Origin: JACDCA01 sp040881785
GTDB lineage: Bacteria; Acidobacteriota; Vicinamibacteria; Vicinamibacterales; 2-12-FULL-66-21
Assembly: GCA_040881785.1 (NCBI GenBank)
Contig: JBBECO010000214.1
Coordinates: 1-15,439, forward strand
DNA length: 15,439 nt
Reading direction: 5' to 3'
Shown: in pieces, positions 6,409-15,439 of the stretch
How the letters are laid out: each line of letters opens with the position of its first letter
Numbering within the stretch: the first letter of the stretch is position 1
Notes under the pieces: model-generated
Database searches by the model: none
What the model saw: the letters and a program-made list of their open reading frames with translations, nothing else
Told to the model about the DNA's origin: nothing
Program-made: the position numbers and the translations under genes

Positions 6409-7214
6409 CGCGCCGGGGCGCGGGTGCGATTCCGCTCGCCGGAGCGGCGGGCCTGACGCTCTGGCTGCTCTCCGGTGCGGCCCCCCCGCGTGCCGATGCG
6501 CAGGTTGCGCCCATCGCCGACGATCGTTTCGCGGGGCTGACCTGGACGTTCGCGCGCATCCGCTATGACGCCAACCTGCCGGCGGCCCGCGGCCGGTCCA
6601 TGAGTGTCGAAGACGAACCCTGGTTCATCGACGCGCCGGCGGCCGAACAGAACCTCTCCCGCCGGCTCAGGACGGTCACCTCGATCCATGTCAACGATCC
6701 TGTCGTGCTGCGGCTCGAGGATCCGAATCTCTGGAACTACCCCTGGCTCTACCTCGTGGAGCCGGGCAACCTGCGGTTGCGCGAGACCGAGGTGCCGATC
6801 CTGCGCGAGTTCCTGCTGCGCGGCGGGACGCTCACGTTCGACGACTTCCACGGGCCGGCCGAGTGGGCGATCATGGAGGAGGAGATGCGGCGGGTCTTCC
6901 CCGACCGCAAGATCGTGGACCTGCCGCTCACCCATCCCGTCTACAACTGCTTTTACCAGCTCGATGGCTTTCCGCAGACCCCCGGCCTCGGCTCCTTCCT
7001 GATGGGGCGCACCTGGGAGAAAGGGGGCTTCGAAGGCACGCTCCGCGCAATCTTGGACGACCAGGGCCGCGCGATGGTGCTGATCAACTGGAACACCGAC
7101 ATGGGCGACGGATGGGAGTGGTCCAACGCCGCCGACTATCCGGGATACGTCCGGTTCACCGCGCAGGCATATCGGATGCAGATCAACGAGATCATTTATT
7201 CGTTGACGCATTGA
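6405..7214 (+). CDS. Secreted DUF4159 domain protein
   Basis: A 269-residue protein with a signal peptide (twin Arg at 3-4, hydrophobic 9-25, cleavage probably after ADA at 30-32). The mature part matches DUF4159: FARIRYD near the start, then LWNYPWLYLVEPGNLRL, the block LREFLLRGGTLTFDDFHG, HPVYNCFY, and a C-terminal WNTDMGDGWEW followed by Y...A.R...N.I.Y. DUF4159 has a class-I glutamine-amidotransferase-like fold and is regularly encoded beside MoxR/DUF58/VWA genes; no catalytic Cys triad is evident, so a structural or binding role is likelier than amidotransfer. The start ATG is inside the stop of the peptidase gene. The MoxR gene begins 44 bases downstream, across a hairpin. Confidence 0.9.
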   Translation: MTRRGAGAIPLAGAAGLTLWLLSGAAPPRADAQVAPIADDRFAGLTWTFARIRYDANLPAARGRSMSVEDEPWFIDAPAAEQNLSRRLRTVTSIHVNDPVVLRLEDPNLWNYPWLYLVEPGNLRLRETEVPILREFLLRGGTLTFDDFHGPAEWAIMEEEMRRVFPDRKIVDLPLTHPVYNCFYQLDGFPQTPGLGSFLMGRTWEKGGFEGTLRAILDDQGRAMVLINWNTDMGDGWEWSNAADYPGYVRFTAQAYRMQINEIIYSLTH

Positions 7215-7216
7215 CG

Positions 7217-7235
7217 GCAGCCCATAAAGGGCTGC
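7217..7235 (+). promoter_or_regulatory. Intra-operon hairpin between DUF4159 and moxR
   Basis: GCAGCCC (7217-7223) and GGGCTGC (7229-7235) form a perfect 7-bp stem with an ATAAA loop, two bases after the DUF4159 stop. No T-tract follows. It could be an mRNA-stability or processing element separating the secreted-protein pair from the MoxR block, or a dispersed palindromic repeat. Confidence 0.45.
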
Positions 7236-7258
7236 GCTACACCCTTGGACGGGGCACG

Positions 7259-8278
<1,020 letters not shown>

Positions 8279-8280
8279 CC

Positions 8281-9190
8281 ATGCCTGCCGTCCCCGCCAC
8301 CCGCGATCTGCGGTTCCTCGATCCCGGCGTCATCGCCAGGCTCGGCACGATGGAACTGAAGGCGCGCACGGTGGTGGAGGGATTTCTCTCCGGTCTCCAC
8401 CGCAGCCCGTACAAAGGCTTCAGCGTCGAGTTCGCGGAATACCGACAGTACCTGCCGGGCGATGACCTGAACACGCTCGACTGGAAGGTGTACGCCCGCA
8501 CGGATCGACACTACGTCAAGAAGTTCGAGGAGGAGACGAACCTCGAATGCCACCTGTTGCTCGACCAGAGCGCGTCGATGGCGTATCGCGGCGCGGCGCC
8601 GATGAGCAAGCTGGAATACGGGTCGGTGCTGGCCGCCTCGCTCGCGTTCCTGATGAACCGCCAGCGCGACGCGACCGGGTTGATCGCCTTCGACGAGCAG
8701 ATCCGGTTCCGGCTGCCGGCCGCCGGCCGTCCCGGTCACCTGCATGCGCTGCTCCTCGCGCTCGAACGCATTCAGCCCGGGCTGCGGTCCAACGTCGGCC
8801 GTCCGCTGCACCAGCTCGCCGAAGCGCTGCTGAAGCGAAGCCTGGTGGTGCTCATCTCGGACCTGCTGGATGACCCGGAACCGGTGATCAAGGGCCTGCG
8901 CCATCTGAAGTTCCGCGGGACCGACGTCGTGGTATTCCAGGTGCTCGATCCCAACGAGCTGACCTTCCCCTTCAAGGGCGCGGCGAAGTTCAAGGACATC
9001 GAAACCGACGAGGAGGTCGTCGCCGACCCGGCGCGGGCGCGGCGCGACTACCTTCGCGAGCTGGCGGGCCTGACGCTCCGCTACGACCGGGAGCTGCGCG
9101 GCGCCGGCATCGACTACGTCCAGCTCGATACGTCGCAGCCGCTGGACTTTGCGTTGTTGACGTACTTGTCCGCGAGGGCGAGAAGGAAGT
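8281..9190 (+). CDS. DUF58 protein, 3' end running into assembly gap
   Basis: At least 303 residues, near the usual DUF58 length. The hallmark block FAEYRQYLPGDDLNTLDW is at roughly residues 50-67, followed by VYARTDRHYVKKFEEE and a VWA-like segment with a complete DxSxS metal site (D95-Q-S-A-S99). SLVVLISDLLDD near 195 is the second conserved acidic strand. The position usually filled by the MIDAS Thr reads SNVG, so metal coordination may be weaker. No signal peptide or membrane helix: a cytoplasmic partner of the MoxR ATPase just upstream. The last readable residues, LTYLSARARRK, look like a normal DUF58 C-terminus, and the final base before the gap is T, which could begin the stop codon. 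Confidence 0.93.
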
Positions 9191-9290
9191 NNNNNNNNNN
9201 NNNNNNNNNNNNNNNNNNNNNNNNNNNNNNNNNNNNNNNNNNNNNNNNNNNNNNNNNNNNNNNNNNNNNNNNNNNNNNNNNNNNNNNNNN
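9191..9290. other. Assembly gap of 100 N
   Basis: Exactly 100 N, the usual placeholder for a scaffold gap of unknown size. It hides the DUF58 stop and the start of the BatA-like gene. Family comparison suggests about 40-50 N-terminal residues of BatA-like protein are missing, so the true gap may be longer than 100 bases. Confidence 0.95.
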
Positions 9291-11008
9291 TGAAGAAGTC
9301 GCCGGTTGAACGCTCGCGCCGGCGCCGGCTGCGCGACATGCTCCTGCTCGCGGCCCGGGTGGCGGCGCTGCTCCTGCTCGCCACGGCGTTCGCCCGCCCC
9401 TTCGCGCCCGCGTCCGCCTCCGCCATGCAGCCGCTCCGCATCGTGGCGATCGACACGTCTTTCAGCATGAGCGCGCCCGGGCGCTTCGACCGCGCGGTCG
9501 AGCTCGCGGGAGCGGCGATCGACGAGGCCGGGTTCGGCGAGCGCGTCGCGCTCCTGGCATTCGATGAGCGCGCCACCGTCCTGTCGCAGCCCGGGGCCGC
9601 TGCCGACGCCCGCGCCGCCTTGCGCGCGGTCAGGCCCGGCAGCGGCGCGACGAGGTTCGCCTCCGCGATCGCGAAAGCCTCCGAGTTGGCGACGGGTGGC
9701 GATGCGCGGCTGGTCCTGATCTCGGACCTGCAGCGCGCGGGCTGGGAAGGCCAGTCTCGCATCGCCATCCCGGCATCGCTGACCGTGGAAGCCCGCGACG
9801 CCGGCGCACCGCTGGCCAATGCCGCGATTGTCGGCGCACGTGTGGACGCGCAGGGCGTGGTCGCCTCGGTGCGAAACGCCTCCGGCGCCGAACGCCACGG
9901 CACCGTGGTCCTGACCCGGGACGGCGCTGAGCTCGCGCGCGCCACGTACGTGGCAGCCGCGCACACGACCGTAGACGTCTCGGTGTTCTGGACGCCTGTC
10001 CCCGGCGGCGTCACGCTGTCGATCCTCGACGATGACGGGTTTGCCGCCGACGACACGCGCCACCTGATCGTCGGCGCGCCCGCCTCGGCCGCGGTGCTGG
10101 TCGTCACGTCCCCGGACGCGCCGGGCTTCTATCTCCAGCGCGCGCTGGAGGCGGCGCAGGATGACGGGACGGCCCTCCAGCCGCGGCTCGTCACCGCCGC
10201 CCAGATCGCGGGCGGCCGCGCGCAGGTCATCGCCGCGCATCGCGCGGTCGTCCTCCTCTCGACGCGGACCCTCGATCGGCCCGCCCGCGAAGCGATTACC
10301 GCCTTCGTCCGCGAGGGCGGCGGCTTGCTCATTGCCGCGGCCCCTGACGTGGAACCCGCCGTCGTGGCGGGCATGTTCGGCTGGAATGCGTCCAGGTTTG
10401 CCGCCGACACCGGTCCCCGCGACGCGTCGCTGACCGCCACCGACTCGCGCCATCCGATCTTCCGTCCTTTCGGCGGCCTCGCCGCCAACCTCGGCCAGGT
10501 GCGCTTCACCCGCGCGTGGCGGGTCGCCCCCGAGGGCTGGCACGTCGCGGCCCATTTCGACGACGGGAGCCCGGCGGTGCTCGAGCGGCCGGAAGGGCAG
10601 GGCCGGGTCGTCCTGTTCGCGTCGGACCTCGACCGGCGCTGGAACGACTTCCCGCTGCACCCGTCGTTCGTGCCCTTTGTTGTCGAGTCGATGCGGCACG
10701 TCGCGGCGCGCCGGACAGAGACCAATCACTTTGTCGTCGGCCGTGTGCCGGCCGGCGTCGCGGCCTCGCCGGGGATTCAGCGTCTGGCGTCTGGCCGGCT
10801 CGTCGCCGTCAACGTCGATCCGCGCGAATCGGCGACCGGCGGCATGACGCCCGATGAGTTCACGGCGATGCTCGAACCGGTGCAGCAAGTCTCGCCGCAG
10901 CAAACCGCGCGCGAGGAACAGACGGAGTCGCGCCAGAACCTGTGGCAGATCGGACTGTTGCTGATGCTGGTGACGCTTGTTGCCGAGTCGTTCGTAGGGA
11001 GGGCTTAA
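9291..11008 (+). CDS. BatA-like membrane VWA protein, 5' end in gap
   Basis: A 5'-truncated gene: the frame is open from the first base after the gap, and the codons before ATG 9338 read KKSPVERSRRRRLRD, the basic stretch that precedes the second helix (LLLAARVAALLLLATAFARPF) in BatA/aerotolerance N-terminal domains. Translation starting at 9338 would therefore be wrong. A VWA domain follows with an intact MIDAS: DTSFS at 9452-9466, GATRF and a later VLISD. Beta-rich segments and a glutamine-amidotransferase-like block (FVREGGGLLIAAAP) come next, and a last helix, LLLMLVTLVAESFVG, anchors the C-terminus. The protein thus has membrane segments at both ends with its large domain between them. 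It is the probable membrane client of the upstream MoxR/DUF58 pair. A 96-base hairpin-rich spacer follows. Confidence 0.9.
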
Positions 11009-11104
11009 GCGCCTGCGGCCCGAGCGAGGCGCTGGAAGGGAGTCCGCCGAAGGCGGACCGCCGAGCGAGCGCGAGCGGGGGTGGGGCCCCGCGAGCACTG
11101 ATTA
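11009..11104. repeat. Hairpin-rich spacer between the BatA-like and DUF4175-like genes
   Basis: This 96-base intergenic stretch is almost all inverted repeat. AGCGCCT (11008-11014) pairs with AGGCGCT (11027-11033); GTCCGCC (11042-11048) pairs with GGCGGAC (11052-11058) around GAA; GCGGGG (11075-11080) pairs with CCCCGC (11087-11092). The middle hairpin shares its TCCGCC/GGCGGA core with 3753-3774. It looks like a REP-type dispersed element or an mRNA processing site; no T-tract follows. No promoter or Shine-Dalgarno for the next gene is obvious in it. Confidence 0.55.
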
Positions 11105-14055
11105 ATGATGACTGAGACGAATCGACTTAGCTCGTTGCTCATCTCTGTCCGCCGACGATGGTTCCTCACCGTCGCGCTGCGGACCGTCGGCTCCGCCATG
11201 TCGGTGGCTGCGGTCCCCGTGATTGCGGCGGCGCTCGCGTACTGGCTGTTTGCGCCGAGTGGCGCGGGGCTGCTGATCCTGGCGGGTGCCGCGGCGCTGC
11301 TGTCGCTGGCCGGTGTGGCGGTCGTCCTCGCGCGCATCGAGCGCCGTCCCGACGATCTCCGTGTGGCGCGGTTCATCGAAGAACGGGCCCAGGCGCTCCC
11401 CGGTCATGCGTCCATGGACGACTGTGTCGTCAGCGCGGTCCAGGCGTCAGCGACCTCGGCCCCCGGCGAGGCGCGGCCTCCCTTCACCGCGCTCGTCGTG
11501 GGATCCGCACTGCGCCGGCTCAAGGGCATCGAGGCCGCGACGTTGATCCCGCCGCCGCGTGTGCGGCGGGCCGCGGCGATGGCGGCCGGCGGCGCGATTC
11601 TGCTCATCGTCGCGCTGACGGCAGGCCTGCCGGGTCTGTCGCACGCGTATGAAACGGCGCGGCTGCGGCTGTTCCCCGGTTCGATTTCCGTCGAAGTGCA
11701 GCCGGGCGATCTGCGGATCGTCGCGGGCCGTCCGCTCACGATTCACGCGCGGGTGCAGGCGGACGGCGCCGCGTTCGGTCGGTCGAGTCCGAAGCTCACC
11801 GTGACCGCGGGCGACCAGTCCCGCATCGTCGAGATGGCGGCAGCCGGCGACGGCTTCGAGTTCCGCTTCGAGTCCGTGGACCGGACGTTCGACTACGCGG
11901 TGTCGGCCGGCGCCGTCGCGTCCCCGACCTACACGGTGACCGCGCTCTTCCCGCCGCAGGTTCAGCGCATCGACATCCAGTATCAGTATCCAGCGTTCAG
12001 CGGGCTCTCTCCGCGGACGGAGGAGGACGGCGGTGATATCTACGCGCCCGCTGGAACGCGCGTTCGCCTCGCGATCCACACCGACAAGCCGATCGCCGCG
12101 GGCCAGCTGGCCATGTCGGGCGGCGCCTCGATGCTGAAGAGCGCCGGGGACCAGGTGCTGCAGGCGGAGCTGGTGCTGTCGAAGGACGACTCGTACCGCG
12201 TGCGCCTGACCGACCGCGACGGTCTGGCCAGCGACGACGACAGCGAGTACTTCATCCGGCTGATGGACGACCGTCCGCCTGACGTGCGGATCCTGCGTCC
12301 GACGGCGGACCAGGGGATCACGCCGCTCGAGGAGGTGGCGATCGAGGCGCGCGCGGAGGACGACTACGGCATCGCGTCGCTCGATCTCGTGTATGCCGTG
12401 AGCGGCGGTCCGGAGCACACCGTGCCGTTCCGGCAGATCGTCGGCAGCGACACGCAGCGCACGGGTTCGTACCTGCTCGCCGCGGAAGACCTGAAAGTGC
12501 AGCCGGGGGACGTCATCACGTACTACGCGAAAGCGCGTGACGTCGGTCGCGGCAAACGTCCGACCGAAACACGGAGCGACATCTTCTTCCTGGAGGTGCG
12601 GCCGTTCAACGAGGAATTCGTGGCGGCCCAGAGCCAGGCCGGCGCCCGCGGAGGCGGCGATCAGCAGCTCGATTCGCTCATCGCGGCGCAGAAGGAAATC
12701 ATCAGCGCGACCTGGAACATCGAACGCCGCGCGGCCGGCGGCCGGTCGGCGGCCGACATCAAGGCGATCGCCCAGGCGCAGGCCGAGCTCAAGGCACGGG
12801 CCGAACGCGCGCTCGGCGGCGGACGTCCTCCGGTCAGAGACTTCGCGCCGCAGCAGGTGGGGAGGCGGCCGCAGGCGCCGGCCCGCAACAACGGCGTCGC
12901 CGCGGCCGTTGAGGCGATGACGAAAGCCATCGAGCAGCTGGCGTCGGAGAAGACGCGGGAAGCCATCTCGCACGAGATGGCCGCGTTGAACGGCCTGCTG
13001 CAGGCCCAGGCGGAGGTCCGGCGCCGTGAGATCCAGCAACAGGCCAACAGCAATGCCGGCGGGCGTGGCAGCAACCGCCAGTCGCAGGATCTCTCCGCGC
13101 TCTTCGACAAGGAGCTGCAGCGCCAGCAGCGGACGAACTACGAGCAGCGGTCGCAGATCGAGGAGCGGCCGGAGCAGGCGCAGACCAACCAGGACGCGCT
13201 CGATCGCATCCGCGATCTTGCCAGACGCCAGGAAGCGCTGAATCAGCGGCAACAGGAGTTGGAGCGGCTGGCCGAAGAGGAGCGCAAGCGGGAACTGGCG
13301 AAACTGACACGCGACCAGCAGGAACTCCAGCGCCAGGCCGAGGACCTGTCGAGGCAGATGGGACAGCAGTCGCAGCCGCAGGGCCAGAAGGGTCAGCAGG
13401 GCCAGCAACGAGGGCCACAGGGGCAGTCGTCAGAGGGGCAGGGCCGCTCCGGCATGCGCAGTGCCGCCGAGCAGATGCGGCAGGCGGCGGGCGACCTGCA
13501 GCGCAACGACGGACAGTCGGCGGCGCAAAGCGGCGAGCGCGCCGCCGGCCAGTTGCGGCGGCTGGAAGAGCAGATGCGCGGCAACAGCGCCGACGCCCGG
13601 CAGCGTGCGGCGGCGGACCTGCAGGCCGAGGCGCAGCAGATCGCGCAGGAACAGCGCCGCATCGCCGCCGAAGCCGGGCGCCTCGAAAAGGCGACCGGCG
13701 CCGACACGAAGGACGCGCAGCGCCGGCTGGCCGCCGACAAGGACCGCCTCGCCGACCGTGTCGAGGGCCTCGAACGTCAGGCCGGGCAGCTCGGTCAGCA
13801 GGGCAAGGGCGAGGAACAGAACCGCGCCCGAGAGGCAGCCAGTCAGCTCGAACGTGGACGCGTCGGTGAGACGATGCGCGAAGGGGCGCAGCAGATGCGC
13901 GAAGGGGCGAAGCCCCCCTCGGGTCAGGCCGAGCAGCAGCTGGCAAAGGCGCTCGAGCAGGTCGTGGAAAAACTGGGCGGCGGCGCCTCGAACGACACCC
14001 GCCAGATGGCGGAGCAGCTCGATCGGTCCCGCGAAATGCGCGAGAAGCTGGATCA
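11105..14055 (+). CDS. DUF4175-like membrane protein with long Gln-rich coiled coil, 3' end in gap
   Basis: At least 983 residues. Two membrane helices lie near 29-50 and 54-76 and a third near 159-178. Residues about 190-500 are beta-rich, Ig-like segments (VEVQPGDLRIVAGRPLTI; DRPPDVRILRPTADQGI from 388; EDDYGIASLDLVY). From about 510 to the gap the sequence is a Gln/Glu/Arg/Ala-rich helix predicted to form coiled coil, interrupted by a Gly-Gln low-complexity patch coded at about 13364-13450. This layout matches the DUF4175 family, which accompanies MoxR-VWA operons. It probably spans the inner membrane and projects a long periplasmic rod or scaffold. Two adjacent ATGs (11105, 11108) are possible starts. 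The frame that remains open after the N gap up to 14752 is not a continuation but a shadow of the next gene. The stop is in or just after the gap. Confidence 0.85.
13364..13450 (+). repeat. Gly/Gln-rich low-complexity stretch within the coiled coil
   Basis: CAG/GGC-dominated codons encode a run of Q-P-Q-G-Q and G-Q-Q-type units that breaks the heptad pattern of the DUF4175-like protein. It is probably a flexible hinge. Degenerate CAGGGCCAG units make it prone to slippage and hard to assemble. Confidence 0.6.
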
Positions 14056-14155
14056 NNNNNNNNNNNNNNNNNNNNNNNNNNNNNNNNNNNNNNNNNNNNN
14101 NNNNNNNNNNNNNNNNNNNNNNNNNNNNNNNNNNNNNNNNNNNNNNNNNNNNNNN
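14056..14155. other. Assembly gap of 100 N
   Basis: Exactly 100 N, probably of unknown true size. It removes the C-terminus of the DUF4175-like protein. After the gap the coding frame changes, so no reading frame should be carried across it. Confidence 0.95.
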
Positions 14156-14162
14156 ACCATCC

Positions 14163-15439
14163 GTGAGCTTCGCGCATCCGCTCCCGTGGTGGCTGCTGGC
14201 GCTGATCGTCGTGGCTGCCGGCGCGCTGGCCTGGCATGCGTACCGGCGTTTCTCGGCCTGGCCGCGCCGCCGCAACGCGCTCGCGGCGCTGCGGTTCGTG
14301 ACACTGCTGGCGCTGGTGCTGGTGCTGATGCGCCCCGTGTCGCATCACACGGCCGTCGATGCCCGCGATCTCCTCGTCCCGATCCTCGTGGATTCGTCGC
14401 GCAGCATGGCGATCGAGGACGCCGACGGCCGCCGGCGGATCGACCGTGCCCGCGCGTTCGTGGTGTCGGAGCTCCTTCCGGCACTGGACGGCCGGTTCCA
14501 GGTCGAGCTGCTCTCGTTCGGCGAGGCGGTCGTGCCGGCGACGGCAGACGCGCTGCATGCGACCGCCCGGCGCAGCGACATTGGTGGGGCGCTGGCGGCC
14601 GCGCAGGAGCGCTATCGCGGCCGTCCGGTCGCCGGCTATGTGATCGTCACGGATGGCGCGGACACGGGCGGAGGGCCGGATGCCGCCGCCTTCGACGGCG
14701 CGCTGCCACCGGTGTTCGCGTTCGGTGTCGGATCCGTCGACGTCGGCGGTGACCGCGAGGTCTTGAGCGTCACCGTCGCGGAGGCCGTGCTCGACGGCTC
14801 CAGGGTGGACCTCGAGGTCTCGGCGCTGGCCGGCGGACGCGGCGGCGCGGCCGTCGAGCTGCGGCTGCTCGAGAACGGCCGGCCCCGCGAGGTGCGGCAC
14901 GTGCGCCCGACGGCCGACGGCGGCCCGATCCGCGAGGTCTTCCACGTCTCTCCCTCGTCCAGCGCCGCGACCGTCTACACCGTCGAGATACCGCCCGCAC
15001 CCGGCGAGCTGGTGCCGGAGAACAACGTCCGCAGTGTGCTCGTGCAGCCCCCCTCGCGAGCGAGGCGGATACTCCTGGTCGAAGGGGCCCCCGGGTTCGA
15101 GCACAGCTTCCTCAAACGGGCACTGTCGGGCGATCGCGGGCTCGAGATCGATTCGGTCGTGCGCAAGGGGAAGAACGAGCAGGGCGCCGATACCTATTAC
15201 ATCCAGGCGACGCGCGGACGCGGCGCGGCGCTCGCGACCGGCTATCCGACGGACGCCGCCAGTCTCTTCGCCTACGACGCCATCGTCTTTGCGAATGTCG
15301 CCGGGGATCAGTTGACGACCGCACAACTGGATGCGACGCGGGACTTCGTCGCGCGGCGCGGCGGCGGCCTGATCGTCCTCGGGGCGCAATCGTTCCTGAA
15401 TCGGGGGCTCGACGGCACCGCGGTCGAAGACGTCCTGCC
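14163..15439 (+). CDS. Membrane VWA / glutamine-amidotransferase-like protein, 3' end beyond window
   Basis: An open frame of 425 codons without a stop to the window end. GTG 14163 is taken as start because it gives VSFAHPLPWWLLALIVVAAG, the usual N-terminus of this family; the frame also remains open back to the gap. Helices lie near 8-24 and 40-57. A VWA domain follows with DxSxS at D77-S-S-R-S81 and VTDGAD later; the Thr position reads SDIGG, a conservative change. After a beta-rich linker, RRILLVEGAPGFEHSFLKRAL and FVARRGGGLIVLGAQSF mark a class-I glutamine-amidotransferase-like domain of the type seen in these operons; a nucleophile Cys is not visible in the part present. TGA at 14164-14166 overlaps the GTG and may be the stop of the preceding gene. 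Probably works with the MoxR ATPase at the membrane. Confidence 0.88.
   Translation, partial: MSFAHPLPWWLLALIVVAAGALAWHAYRRFSAWPRRRNALAALRFVTLLALVLVLMRPVSHHTAVDARDLLVPILVDSSRSMAIEDADGRRRIDRARAFVVSELLPALDGRFQVELLSFGEAVVPATADALHATARRSDIGGALAAAQERYRGRPVAGYVIVTDGADTGGGPDAAAFDGALPPVFAFGVGSVDVGGDREVLSVTVAEAVLDGSRVDLEVSALAGGRGGAAVELRLLENGRPREVRHVRPTADGGPIREVFHVSPSSSAATVYTVEIPPAPGELVPENNVRSVLVQPPSRARRILLVEGAPGFEHSFLKRALSGDRGLEIDSVVRKGKNEQGADTYYIQATRGRGAALATGYPTDAASLFAYDAIVFANVAGDQLTTAQLDATRDFVARRGGGLIVLGAQSFLNRGLDGTAVEDVL

Noticed and set aside
5829..7211. 460-codon minus-strand open frame opposite the peptidase C-terminus and DUF4159
   Set aside because: No recognisable domain; plus-strand genes there have signal peptide, domain match and an ATGA overlap.
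11447..13408. 653-codon minus-strand open frame opposite the DUF4175-like gene
   Set aside because: Leu/Arg-rich mirror of the Gln-rich coiled coil; no independent motif or start signal.
14156..14752. Continuation of the DUF4175-like frame after gap 2
   Set aside because: Translation is Arg/Ala-rich without motif, while another frame gives two helices and a VWA DxSxS site; the gap length is not reliable for frame.
12834..15389. 851-codon minus-strand open frame across gap 2
   Set aside because: It crosses the N run, is low-complexity in composition and opposes two recognisable genes.

Overview
The window looks like a high-GC scaffold fragment from an uncultured bacterium. Gene content (a MoxR/DUF58/BatA-type operon with a peptidase-MA protein and DUF4159), very high GC, GTG/TTG starts and short direct repeats at gene edges suggest Acidobacteriota, perhaps the Vicinamibacteria. 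This assignment is an inference from style and gene content, with no marker gene present. Two runs of exactly 100 N (9191-9290 and 14056-14155) are scaffold gaps of probably unknown real length, and each removes a gene junction.

Left part (1-3751): a lipid/polyketide-flavoured locus. A membrane methyltransferase of the NnrU/MddA/isoprenylcysteine-methyltransferase superfamily is on the minus strand (13-714). Twenty-one bases away, divergently, a three-gene plus-strand unit begins: a beta-ketoacyl-ACP synthase with intact Cys-His-Lys-His active site (736-2010), a geranylgeranyl-reductase/halogenase-like FAD oxidoreductase (2007-3236) and a small ICMT-type membrane methyltransferase (3251-3751). 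No ACP, chain-length factor or thioesterase is visible. Three short tandem arrays with 7-, 7- and 8-bp units sit inside the first gene, at the KS/FAD junction and at the FAD/ICMT junction. All are placed so that copy-number change would alter reading frames. In particular, loss of one 8-bp unit would fuse the FAD enzyme in frame to the methyltransferase.

Middle and right (3752-15439): a hairpin and a good -10 box precede a seven-gene plus-strand operon. In order it encodes a secreted TPR protein with a gluzincin metallopeptidase core (3862-6408), a secreted DUF4159 protein (6405-7214, ATGA overlap), a MoxR AAA+ ATPase (7259-8278), a DUF58 protein (8281 into gap 1), a BatA-like membrane VWA protein (gap 1 to 11008), a DUF4175-like membrane protein with a very long Gln-rich coiled coil (11105 into gap 2) and a second membrane VWA/glutamine-amidotransferase-like protein (14163 past the window end). 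This resembles the Bat (aerotolerance) type MoxR-VWA operons. The likely logic is a cytoplasmic AAA+ chaperone acting on VWA proteins at the membrane, with periplasmic partners. Its actual biological role cannot be told from sequence.

Palindromic hairpins lie in the spacers after 3751, at 7217-7235 and at 11009-11104. Two of them share the core TCCGCC/GGCGGA. No RNA genes, CRISPR arrays, insertion sequences or phage genes were seen. Outside the two N gaps there is no gene-free stretch over 300 bases.
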